Assembly (NCBI RefSeq): GCF_040183065.1
Contig: NC_091119.1
Location: forward strand, 60,064,892 to 60,128,891
Source of the DNA: Periplaneta americana
Taxonomy: Eukaryota; Arthropoda; Insecta; Blattodea; Blattidae
DNA length: 64,000 nt
Reading direction: 5' to 3'
Shown: positions 55,280-64,000 of the stretch, one piece after another
Layout of the letters: each line of letters opens with the position of its first letter
How positions within the stretch are numbered: position 1 is the stretch's first letter
The notes under the pieces: model-generated
The model's input: only the letters and a program-made list of their open reading frames with translations
Database searches by the model: none
What the model was told of the DNA's origin: nothing
Translations under genes and position numbers: made by a program

Positions 55280-55526
55280 ATATTTAAAATTATGCATCTG
55301 TCCTATAGTTTGTTTATAGGCCTAATTGTTTCTAATCCAAATAAATGATTTTAAAAGCAGAATTCTCTTATTAGAGAAATGTTTGTTTACCAATATAAAT
55401 TATAGGCTGTGTTTCATATTGATTAAAATTTGATTTAATATTCTGTTATTAATTCAACTATGAAAATATTACATTTATGCTTATTGTTTGTTGCTTCTTA
55501 AAGTGGAGATACAAAACTGCACTTAC
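55280..55526. other. lipase intron A-B, unassigned AT-rich part
   Basis: No feature recognised. Confidence 0.4.
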
Positions 55527-55641
55527 CTGAAGTCCCAGAACTCGGCGGTGTTTGTTGGCAGCGTCACATGTTTGCGCGAATACCTGTTTCCTCTGATGTT
55601 TGTTACCCAAACGTCAAATCCAGCATCTGCAAGGATGAATC
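55527..55641 (-). CDS. acid lipase (lipase 3-like), exon A (first one found)
   Basis: 115 bases on the minus strand. Acceptor TTCCTCCGCAG before 55641, donor CTTCAG/GTAAGT (55526-55521). The peptide reads [37 protein letters not shown] and joins exon B as S-WHEM. GFDVWxxNxRGNxYS is one of the most conserved acid-lipase blocks. The residues that normally precede it (signal peptide, PVLLQHGLLSSS-type oxyanion loop) are not recognisable up to 64000, so at least one or two 5' exons lie outside or are too diverged to see. The six exons found give about 298 residues of an expected 400. Confidence 0.93.
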
Positions 55642-55644
55642 CTG

Positions 55645-55900
55645 CGGAGGAAGGAGTTGAAGAAATCCAGATTTTTTCTATTACAGTCAGTAACGAAATT
55701 GCTTGAACTAGTAACGTAAATTTCTCCAGCTCCGAAATGTGTGAGTAAATAGGTTTTAGGTATTATTGCAATAATTGTTATGACGCAGATCTGCAAGTCA
55801 TTCTTTGCATTTCTTTTTTGATACATTTCCTCACAAGTACAATTTATTCATAAATACAGTCCTAATGTTTTAGGAAATAGAATTAATTTCCGTGTAGACT
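55645..55900. other. unassigned lipase intron sequence
   Basis: No feature recognised. Confidence 0.35.
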
Positions 55901-55903
55901 ATT

Positions 55904-56062
55904 CACTCACTCACTCACTCACTCACTCACTCACTCACTCACTCACTCACTCACTCACTCACAGTTTTCTGCCCAAGACTGCTAACTCAGCATTCTCCAA
56001 TCTTTCTTATTTTTCGCCTTGCTCTTGCAAGCGAACATTCTCATGGGGCACATGCAAGTTAA
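55904..56062 (-). mobile_element. LINE 3' end with (GAGT)n tail
   Basis: CTGCCCAAGACTGCTAACTC and CAGCATTCTCCAATCTTTC match the 3' part of the LINE family at 57745-58110 and 6028-6341. The (ACTC)n run at 55904-55962 is its 3' microsatellite-like tail on the minus strand. Severely truncated. Confidence 0.65.
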
Positions 56063-56098
56063 TTTTTTTCTTCCAACATGCTAATAATCTTAAACAAG

Positions 56099-57118
56099 TT
56101 ACTTACTTACAAATGGCTTTTAAGGAACCCGAAGATTCATTGCCGCCCTCACATAAGCCCGCCATCGGTCCCTATCCTGTGCAAGATTAATCCAGTCTCT
56201 ATCATCATATCCCACCTCCCTCAAATCCATTTTAATATTATCCTCCCATCTACGTCTCGGCCTCCCTAAAGGTCTTTTTCCCTCCGGTCTCCCAACTAAC
56301 ACTCTGTATGCATTTCTGGATTCGCCCATACGTGTTACATGCCCTGCTCATCTCAAACGTCTGGATTTAATGTTCCTGATTATGTCAGGAGAAGAATACA
56401 ATGCGTGCAGTTCTGCGTTGTGTAACTTTCTCCATTCTCCTGTAACTTCATCCCGCTTAGCCCCAAATATTTTCCTAAGCACCTTATTCTCAAACACCCT
56501 TAACCTATGTTCCTCTCTCAGAGTGAGAGTCCAAGTTTCACAACCATACAGAACAACCGGTAATATAACTGTTTTATAAATTCTAACTTTCAGATTTTTT
56601 GACAGCAGACTGGATGATAAAAGCTTCTCAACCGAATAATAACACGCATTTCCCATATTTATTCTGCGTTTAATTTCCTCCCGAGTGTCATTTATATTTG
56701 TTACTGTTGCTCCAAGATATTTGAATTTTTCCACCTCTTCGAAGGATAAATATCCAATTTTTATATTTCCATTTCGTACAATATTCTGGTCACGAGACAT
56801 AATCATATACTTTGTCTTTTCGGGCTTTACTTCCAAACCGATCGCTTTACTTGCTTCAAGTAACATTTCAGTGTTTTCCCTAATCGTTTGTGTATTTTCT
56901 CCTAACATATTCACGTCATCCGCATAGACAAGAAGCTGATGTAACCCGTTCAATTCCAAACCCTGCCTGTTATCCTGAACTTTCCTAATGACATATTCTA
57001 AAGCGAAGTTAAAAAGTAAAGGTGATAGTGCATCTCCCTGCTTTAGCCCGCAGTGAATTGGAAAAGCATCAGATAGAAACTGACCTATACGAACTCTGCT
57101 GTATGTTTCAGAGAATCA
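56099..57118 (-). pseudogene. RTE-like LINE reverse transcriptase, 3' half
   Basis: Minus-strand frame from about 57118, without a start codon: [35 protein letters not shown], then [20 protein letters not shown] (catalytic Asp pair YADD), [13 protein letters not shown] and [24 protein letters not shown] at 56348-56350 replaces the Trp of the RLRWAGH motif (TGG to TGA), and the frame continues to RRRWEDNIKMDLREVG and the stop at 56120. The fingers and the endonuclease are missing. The (TTAC)n tail at 56099-56112 marks the 3' end. Same family as 6343-6825. Confidence 0.9.
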
Positions 57119-57240
57119 GTCCTATTCCGAGGCTTATGGTAGGGGTTCGTAACAAGCTGTTTTTTACGGTGATGGGTTGTTAGCCCTTCGCCCAACCCCC
57201 AAGCTGGAGGACCACCCCTTTTTGGCAACTCGAGCGCAAT
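57119..57240 (-). mobile_element. 5' part of the same LINE, joined to its 3' half
   Basis: The minus strand reads GGGGTTGGGCGAAGGGCTAA, CAACCCATCACCGTAAAAAA, CAGCTTGTTACGAACCCCTA and AAGCCTCGGAATAGGACTGA. I associate this leader with the 5' region of RTE-like elements of this kind, but that is from memory. It abuts the reverse-transcriptase part in the expected orientation, so the copy probably has a large internal deletion. Confidence 0.5.
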
Positions 57241-57600
57241 TACGAGGGTCGTCCGGAAAGTAAGTAACCCTCAGGTAGTTTACAGAAAGAAAACACAGTT
57301 TCATGGAAATATGTATTGAAACAGATACAGGAATTGTTGAGCTATTTTTCAACATATTCTCCATCGGAATTTAGATATTTGCCATATCATGGAATCGTAG
57401 AAATCTGCAGGCTGAAATCGGAACCATATGTGATAGCCGTCTGCACTTCTCTGTTGATGCTACGGTATGGGAAATATAGGCCTATCAATTCCGGTGGGGA
57501 ATATGTTGAAAAATAGTTCAACAATTGCTGTATCTATTTCAATAAATCTCTCCATGAAATTATGTTGTCTTTCAGTAAACGGCTCTCGTAATTGCGTTCG
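57241..57600. mobile_element. two mariner 3' ends in inverted orientation
   Basis: The left arm starts ACGAGGGTCGTCCGGAAAGT (a mariner-type terminus) and, on the minus strand, encodes the transposase end KYLNSDGEYVEK with its stop at about 57346. The right arm, on the plus strand, encodes KYRPINSGGEYVEK with TAG at 57514-57516 and continues as the inverted complement of the left arm (TTCATGGA, TATCTGTTTCAAT-type blocks) to about 57600. Between them is about 130 bp. The right arm lacks most of its terminal repeat. The bases CGCAATTACGAG occur at both outer ends, inverted, so the duplication includes some flank. Confidence 0.75.
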
Positions 57601-57721
57601 AATGGCCAACATTTGTATAAGCGCTTCTTTTGGCATTATTAATTTGGTGGAAGAAAAAAATAACGTTTTATTTACCCTCATGAGAATGTTCACTTGTTAG
57701 TCTCCGTTTACGAACTATGTA

Positions 57722-58110
57722 CGTATCGTATCTTCATTCATTCATTCATACATAGTGTTCTGCCCAAGGGCAGGTATTTCACTGCAAACCCAGCATTCTA
57801 CAGTCTTTCCTTTTTTCTGCCTTCCTTTTTGTCTCCTCATATGCTCCATCATCTAATATCTTCTCCTGCCCCGAACTTTTCTCCCGTTTACCATTCCTTT
57901 CAGTGCATTCTTCAGTAGGCAGTTTCTTTTCAGCCAGTGACCCAACCAATTCTTTTTTCTCTTCCTGATCAGTTTCAGCATTATTCTTTCTTCACCCACT
58001 CTTCCTAGCACAGCTTCATTTCTTATTATGTATGTCCATTTCACACTCTTAATTCTTCTCCATATCCACATTTCAAATGCCTCTAGTCTTCTCTCTACTT
58101 CGTCGTAATG
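57722..58110 (-). mobile_element. LINE fragment, reverse transcriptase C-terminus
   Basis: Minus-strand frame 58071-57853 reads MWIWRRIKSVKWTYIIRNEA, RVGEERIMLKLIRKRKKNWL, GHWLKRNCLLKNALKGMVNG and RKVRGRRRY, the C-terminal tail of a non-LTR reverse transcriptase (the usual pattern is W-x-D, NEEVL, NWIGH, GRRR). The 3' end carries an (ATGA/GAAT)n tail at 57722-57740. 5'-truncated. Relatives at 6028-6341 and 55904-56062 show that the family is common here. Confidence 0.8.
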
Positions 58111-58114
58111 TACA

Positions 58115-58836
58115 GCTTAGGACTGAAAAACTTGCCGATCGAACAAATTCTATCTTCTAATCGGGATACTTCGGTTAGATAAGCATGATTCACACTAGTA
58201 ACCTGCTTCTTACCATACGTACTATATTTCTAGCGACAAGATGTTTTACGTATATACTCGTGACAGCAATTTTACATCTGTTCTCATGGTGCAAGTGGTT
58301 AGAATATTAATGCAATAGTATATGTATGAACTCGTGAAATTTTCGAGTCTCAGTATCTTCCTTCTTTTTCATTTCTTTATTAAGAAAAGGGAAATATGAA
58401 ACTGTTTTAATTAATTTTTAATGTACCTATCGTGAAAATGATTTGTGGCTTTAGTGGGAATTATGCCTTTATTAAAAAATAGAATATTTGACCCTGTTGA
58501 ATAAGTTTTTAATATATCTTCTTGTACATGAATGGTGTCTGCTCTTTTAACCAAATCAACGGATCGAAATATTTAATCACCTGGTTTATGGCACAAAATA
58601 GCCTACTATGAAATTAGGGAAAATGTAGCGTTTTTGCAAGTTAGTGTACGACAATAGTATAATATTATGTTATTATTATTTATATTATTATTATGCTTCA
58701 GAAATAAATTACTAAATACATAATAAACTATCATAACAGAAGAGTAAACCTTAAAAATGAAATGAATGAGCAAGCAAGCAAACAAGGAAGGAAGCAAACA
58801 AGTAAGCGAATAAATAGTGAAGAGGTTAATATATAA

Positions 58837-58868
<32 letters not shown>

Positions 58869-59140
58869 GTTATGGTAAATACGCGAAGAGGTGAATATGG
58901 TTAAGTTAGTAAATAAGTACATATGTACGTAAAGAAGTGAATGAATGAGTGAGCAAGTAACTAAATAAGTAAATAAATGCTGGAAATGAAATTAATACAA
59001 TTATTACTTATAAAATTGCTTTGACTGAGTACTTGCGTCTTCTTTTGTTTCGGCATGTTGACTGCCTGATCCACTGAACAGCAGACCTGAATCTGTATAC
59101 CTATACCCAGGGGAAGATATTTTTAAGTATGTTATTTTAG
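58115..59140. other. unassigned AT-rich sequence with (AAT)n
   Basis: Microsatellites at about 58664-58694 and 58840-58868. A stretch of GTAAGCGA/GTAAATAAGT-like short repeats lies at 58735-58980. No coding region. Confidence 0.45.
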
Positions 59141-59144
59141 GATG

Positions 59145-59360
59145 CTGTATCAGGTTATTTGGCTTCTGAATGAGATGAAGATGATAATGTCGGTGAAATG
59201 AATCCGGGGTCCAGTACCGAAAGTTACCCGCATTTGCTCATATTGGGTTGAGGGAAAACCCCGGAAAAACCTCAATTAGTAACTTTCCCCGACCGGGATT
59301 CGAACCCGGGCCACCTGGTTTTACGGCCAGACGCTTTAACCGTTACTCCACAGGTGTGGA
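59145..59360 (-). repeat. tRNA-derived SINE
   Basis: Minus-strand copy of the 48987 family: CCACACCTGTGGAGTAACGG complement at the right end, GGGATTCGAACCCGGGCCAC (box B complement), CGGTGAAATGAATCCGGGGT and TTACCCGCATTTGCTC. Target duplication not evident. Confidence 0.9.
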
Positions 59361-59362
59361 CG

Positions 59363-59744
59363 GCAGGTATTTATGGAGATTAATTTTATCATTTGTGTTT
59401 TTTAATATTGGTGCGGCGGAGATTGTTGGAGATTGATTTGTACTCTTGGAAAATGCAACTATTTTGGAATTGGAGTATTAATTCAGTATGAATATTACTT
59501 TCCAAATAATTAACATTGAAGGTTCGTTGGATTCTGGTAAAGGTGCGGTATGGTCAATAGACAATATTTGTTGGATTGAGACTGTATTTAACACACATTC
59601 ATTAAAAGCGAAAAAAAAAAAAAAACTTGCAGCCCTCAAATTAACATTTTCAAATTATTAGTGAAATGTTGAATTCTCCGTCTTTTGAGTTCACTAATCT
59701 AATTAGAATACCTGGAATACCATGTAATGTAGTCTACTTGGATA
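59363..59744. other. unassigned sequence with poly(A)
   Basis: A 16-A run at about 59611. No coding region. Confidence 0.4.
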
Positions 59745-59801
59745 TACATGGTGTGTCTAAAAAGTTCGGTGAATGGTGTCATATCTGAACGGCAACTTGG
59801 C

Positions 59802-60786
59802 GCATGTGCTTGCGCATGTGCATGGTTCTTTAGAGACTTGGGGAGAATCGATACACAGCATGCAATGCATGTGACTGGCAGTGTAAACAGACTGCGACCA
59901 GTTGAACGTAGCCAGTGTGAGAGGAAGTGTCACAGCGCAATGGATCAACGTATAAACATCAAGTTCTGCTACAAATTGGGGAAGACTGCAACGGAGACAT
60001 ATGGAATGTTGGTGCAGGTGTACGGGAGGGAAGCCGTGAGCAGAAAATGTGTTTACGAATGGTTTAAACGCTTCCGTGAAGGGAAGGAAACAATTGAGGA
60101 TGAGTCACGTTCAGGTCAGCCATCGACAAGCAGAACCCTAGAAATTACCGAGAAAGTACGACAAATGCTGGCACAAGATCGGCGACTGACTCTAAGATTG
60201 ATTGCGGAGGAATTGGACATTAGCAAGGACACGGTGCACACCATCGTCCGCGATGATTTGGGTAAGCGGAAGATCTGCTTCCGATTTGTGCCGCACAAGC
60301 TCACAGACGAGTAGAAAGCAAAACGGATGGAAACTTCTGGTGATTTCATTTCCATGTGTGACCAGGATCCATTGCCTCTGAAAACCATCGTCACGGGAGA
60401 TGAGACCTGGTGCTACCAGTTCGATCCGGAATCAAAACGGCAATCGATGTCATGGTGTTCACCGACTTCCCCGCGACCAAAAAAAAAGAAAGCCGTCTGC
60501 AAAAATCCAAGGTGAAAACACTGTTGATCGCCTTCTTCGACAACAACGGCATCATCCACAAGGAATTTGTTCCTGCAGGTCAAACCATTAATGCTGCAAT
60601 TTACCAGTACGTTTTGAACCGATTGCTACAGCGTATCCGGAGGGTTCGGCCAGAGTTGCACAGGACTGGAAAATGGATGCTGCTCCATGACAATGCCCCT
60701 GCACACTGTGCGATCCGTGTGCGCCAATTCCTGGCTCAGAAGATGGTAACTGTTCTTGAACACCCTCCGTACTCCCCTGATCTGGC
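59802..60786 (+). pseudogene. mariner transposase, left arm of the palindrome
   Basis: Coding from the ACACACAWFFRDLGRIDTQH region, with the first helix-turn-helix INIKFCYKLGKTATETYGML from about 59950 and the second (LTLRLIAEELDISKDTVHTI) near 60200. A TAG at 60312-60314 interrupts the frame at TDE-stop-KAKRME. After that come IVTGDETWCYQFDPESKRQS (first Asp), a frameshift in the A-rich run at about 60480, then LLHDNAPAHCAIRVRQFLAQ (second Asp) and EHPPYSPDLA, where the arm ends, one residue pair before the third Asp. Inactive. Confidence 0.92.
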
Positions 60787-60787
60787 C

Positions 60788-61821
60788 GCCTTCAAGCGGG
60801 GAAATAGGAAGAAGTCCGCAGGAGCCAGATCAGGGGAGTACGGAGGGTGTTCAAGAACAGTTACCATCTTGTGAGCCATGAATTGGCGCACACGGATCGC
60901 ACAGTGTGCAGGGGCATTGTCATGGAGCAGCATCCATTTTCCAGTCCTGTGCAACTCTGGCCGAACCCGCCGGATACGCAGTAGCAATCGGTTCAAAACG
61001 TACTGGTAAATTGCAGCATTAATGGTTTGACCTGCAGGAACAAATTCCTTGTGGATGATGCCGTTGTTGTCGAAGAAGGCGATCAACAGTGTTTTCACCT
61101 TGGACTTTTGCAGACGACTTTTTTTTTCTTCTTCTTCTTTTTTTGTCGCGGGGAAGTCGGTGAACACCATAACATCGATTGCCGTTTTGATTCCGGATCG
61201 AACTGGTAGCACCAGGTCTCATCTCCCGTGACGATGGTTTTCAGAGGCAATGGATCCTGGTCACACATGGAAATGAATTCACCAGAAGTTTCCATCCGTT
61301 TTGCTTTCTGCTCGTCTGTGAGCTTGTGCGGCACAAATCGGAAGCAGATCTTCCGCTTACCCAAATCATCGCGGACGATGGTGTGCACCGTGTCCTTGCT
61401 AATGTCCAATTCCTCCGCAATCGATCTTAGAGTCAGTCGCCGATCTTGTGTCAGCATTTGTCGCACATTCTCGATCATTTCTGGGGTTCTGCTTGTCGAT
61501 GGCCGACCTGAACGTGACTCATCCTCAATTGTTTCCTTCCCTTCACGGAAGCGTTTAAACCATTCGTAAACACATTTTCTGCTCACGGCTTCCCTCCCGT
61601 ACACCTGCATCAACATTCCATATGTCGCCGTTGCAGTCTTCCCCAATTTGTAGCAGAACTTGATGTTTACACGTTGCTCCATTGCGCTGTGACACTTCCT
61701 CTCACACTGACTACGTTCAACTGGTCGCAGTCTGTTTACACTGCCAGTCACATGCATTGCATGCTGTGTATCGATTCTCCCCAAGTCTCTGAAGAACCAT
61801 GCACATGCGCAAGCACATGCG
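60788..61821 (-). pseudogene. mariner transposase, right arm of the palindrome
   Basis: Minus-strand copy, better preserved: the frame is open from 61889 through both helix-turn-helix motifs and VTGDETWCYQFDPE (first Asp) without the TAG that breaks the left arm. A shift occurs in the enlarged A/G-rich run (about 61107-61145), after which LLHDNAPAHCAIRVRQFMAH (second Asp) and PYSPDLAPADFFLFPRLK (third Asp, D,D34D) follow. It runs across the 37-bp spacer and then enters the other arm, so the C-terminal tail is replaced by antisense sequence. Also inactive. Confidence 0.92.
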
Positions 61822-61879
61822 CCAAGTTGCCGTTCAGATATGACACCATTCACCGAACTTTTTAGACACACCACGTATA

Positions 61880-62735
61880 ACAAATTCAAATGAAAAAAAA
61901 ATCCGAAAAAAAAGACTTAGAATATGAAATTCGCTATAAAACCACGCAATAGTAATAATTCACGAATGTGTTCATATTTCGCTATTAGAACTCTATTTTA
62001 CGATTTGTCGCGATTGTTTTATCGGCATATTATTAATCAGAATCACCTAATTCGCAAAGATTAGTAAAATATATTGAATATCTCTTATGTAGTGATTTTC
62101 ACGATCTCCATAAATACCCGGCCCTGCCTGTACCCCATGCGCAACTACTGTTGAGGGTTGCACAGTGACTCTAGGTAACCAAACGCAGGACTCTGTTTAT
62201 GAAGAACATAGAAGTTAAATTCAAAGAAGTAGAACTGTTTCTCGTGTGAGGTTTCCGAACACACATCAGTTAGTGTGATTCACCTTTGCAGAGATTGAGC
62301 AGAGCTTGATCAAAACACAGCATGTGCAACCTAGTAAGTATGACTTCGTTTAGTGCGGACTAGAAAATCCCATAGATATAAGATACAGTGTAATGTATGT
62401 GTTTGAAAAACTATTCACAACCACGCATGCCAAAATGGGTGGGGCAGGCTATTACAGGAGCGTAGCTTTTTTGATTTACTCGTATATTGCCAATGGAGTC
62501 CTTCAGGGACGAATATGAGAGCACAAAATAGACATACTTCAAATTACCCCAGCTGAATAGGCTATAAGCAGCACTCTCCAAGGTAGAACGCGATCGAGTT
62601 CAAATGTTATGCTCGAATCCAGTGTTCGGTGGAAGTTGGCTGCTTTCCTTATCATCATTCTAAAATGCATTTTTTGTATCATTTTGTTTTTCTCGACTAT
62701 GTTGTTGTTACTGTATAATGTGTTGCATCTAACAT
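61880..62735. other. unassigned sequence
   Basis: No coding region or terminal repeats recognised. Confidence 0.4.
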
Positions 62736-62739
62736 AATG

Positions 62740-63470
62740 TGCTGAAGTTATTAATCTTACTCTCCAATATTTGAGGTCTTAGAATTTTCCTGTTTGACAG
62801 CGACGCAGTTGTTCAGGTGGTGTTCATCTCTTTCCTCTTCCAGATGGTTCCATAAGATGCACTTCGGTGAAGGGGAAAATATTGATTTGTAAAGGTCTTT
62901 TGCAAGGCAGTCGTGACTTTTGTTACCCTAAATTATGCTACTGCTGTTTCCGTGGCAGGTCAGGTATGACATTAGAATTATTTATTGGGCATTTCTATTT
63001 TTCATTTTTGGGTTCTGTTTGTAGTATGTTATCATTCATAATTTTGGTTTTCAATAGATGTTGGTAATTTTCAGGAGAGCAGCTATTGAAGGGCAACTTC
63101 TTTGCCACAGTTTCGAAGTTGAGAAATAATATCATAGCATTCTTTGCAACCAGACGTTTTTGGCCAGTGAACTGCCTGGATAGCTAGCTGCTTTGGAATT
63201 ATAAAGGATAACTAATTTGGAGATCATATTTTTCTGTGTTAATAAGTTTTGGAAAGTGATTTTTATACCATGAATTTCACCATAAAATTTATTGTTCCTC
63301 TTCCAGCGTGGCAGTAAAACGAAAACAGGGAACATGTTCCTCCTGTTCCAGTACCTGTTTCAAAATCTGTGAGTGAGCCACCAGTGTAGACATGAAATCA
63401 CTCTTCTGGATGTTGTCTGGTGTAGATGGTTTCCAAAGCTATAGGTTTCAAATAATTGGTGTCATACTCA
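62740..63470 (-). pseudogene. decayed RNase-H-bearing LINE
   Basis: Minus strand, in shifted frames. About 63445 reads FHVYTGGSLTDFETGTG (RNase H start, Asp changed to Gly in TDGS). Then GEIHGIKITFQNLLTQKNMI (catalytic Glu), LVILYNSKAA (usually SDSKAA, Asp lost), CYDIISQLRNCGKEVALQ, and at 62980-62780 VIPDLPRK, HDCLAKDLYK and a KYWRVRLI ending. The same order occurs in the cleaner copy at 19409-19929. An ACAACAACA tail follows at about 62690-62710. Several active-site residues are changed and many stops are present. Confidence 0.78.
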
Positions 63471-63474
63471 GACC

Positions 63475-64000
63475 TTTTTGGCGATGTTTGCATTGAGGTT
63501 TAAGGCACAGGTGACAGGTTCAAAATGTAAAGGGTTTATTATCAGTAGAATGATTTGTCGAAATTTCAAATACTTCTTCTGGTTTTGTAGAATACATAAA
63601 TTTTAAACGGCACTCCTATAGGCACCCAGGAAAAGCGAACGTTTAATGGACTGGGGAAGAAATACATCCTCTAATCCTCTATAGCAGATGAAATAAAACT
63701 TTACACTTTACGACTAATAACCTCACTTATTGGTAGAAGAGACATAATTCAATAACTTAACGGTGGATGTTTCAACTAGTCTGAAAGAAATTCTAAATGA
63801 ATTTAGAACAGAGGAAGTTCCCTTTGAAAGAGAAGTAAACTTCCAATTTTGTTCCGGGAATCCAAACTACCGGGACATCATTTTATTTTTACTCATATTA
63901 CTAGTATTAACCTGGCTATACCTTTGAATTAACGGTTGAGAACCGGAAACACCGTTTGCTACCCCTTCCACTACTGGAGTTCGATGATACTGGCGTAAAA
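63475..64000. other. unassigned sequence at window end
   Basis: Probably more of the decayed LINE upstream of its RNase H domain (63475-63560). Beyond that nothing is recognised. The missing 5' exons of the lipase were looked for here and not found. Confidence 0.35.

Larger units (their letters stand above)
59747..61875. mobile_element. fold-back mariner: two 5' parts as a 2.1-kb palindrome
   Basis: The left arm 59747-60786 (1040 bp) and right arm 60824-61875 (1052 bp) are inverted complements with very few differences. The spacer is 37 bp. Both outer ends are the same mariner terminus (CATGGTGTGTCTAAAAAGTT and CGTGGTGTGTCTAAAAAGTT read inward). TA lies outside each (59745-59746 and 61876-61877), so the palindrome behaves as one unit with two termini. 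The arms differ mainly by a 12-bp longer A/G-rich run in the right arm. Each arm encodes the transposase up to or just past the third catalytic Asp. The normal 3' end is absent from both. Confidence 0.93.

Noticed and set aside
62867..63067. Plus-strand 66-codon frame
   Set aside because: Antisense to the decayed RNase-H LINE.

Overview
This is eukaryotic, AT-rich, repeat-packed DNA, almost certainly an insect nuclear genome. The repeats (tRNA-derived SINEs, mariner/Tc1, hAT, P/THAP, RTE-like, Jockey/CR1-like and RNase-H-bearing LINEs) fit a cockroach or termite (Blattodea, perhaps Periplaneta), but the species is inferred from memory of such repeats, not proven. There are no bacterial operons, no CRISPR array and no free-standing tRNA or rRNA gene.

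The only host gene I can support is a lysosomal/gastric-type acid lipase (lipase 3-like) on the minus strand. Six exons were pieced together from splice sites and homology: 55527-55641, 51678-51924, 39729-39887, 36104-36188, 31667-31809 and 25072-25221. They join in frame, contain the Ser, Asp and His of the triad, and end in a stop with a polyadenylation signal about 170 bases on. The 5' exons (signal peptide and lid, about 100 residues) are not found and probably lie beyond 64000. The introns (3.5 to 11.8 kb) are full of mobile elements. The fourth exon was duplicated in tandem, and the second copy is broken by two successive retroposon insertions with clear target-site duplications.

Left part (1-25 kb, downstream of the lipase): transposon graveyard. 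A 1.3-kb mariner with perfect TA flanks (4200-5524), a fold-back element (8586-9262), a hAT relic nested in another terminal-repeat element (13013-15308), a 5'-truncated Jockey/CR1-like LINE with an intact 641-residue reverse transcriptase ORF (16142-19311), an RNase-H LINE fragment with a 14-bp target duplication (19409-19929), several SINEs and internally deleted DDE elements.

Middle part (25-52 kb, lipase introns): a mariner relic split by a SINE, a Tc1 relic split by a MITE, a pogo-type MITE, an apparently intact 2.2-kb hAT element (40985-43180) with identical 8-bp duplications, directly followed by a spliced P-element/THAP-type gene that lacks its catalytic core (43365-45878), and a 1.8-kb element of unknown type with terminal inverted repeats of about 310 bp (46460-48290).

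Right part (52-64 kb): diverged tandem and inverted repeats, an internally deleted DDE element (54585-55278), lipase exon A, three LINE fragments, and two inverted mariner structures. One has two 3' ends facing outward (57241-57600). The other is a 2.1-kb near-perfect palindrome of two 5' parts with TA flanks (59747-61875). A decayed RNase-H LINE lies near the end.
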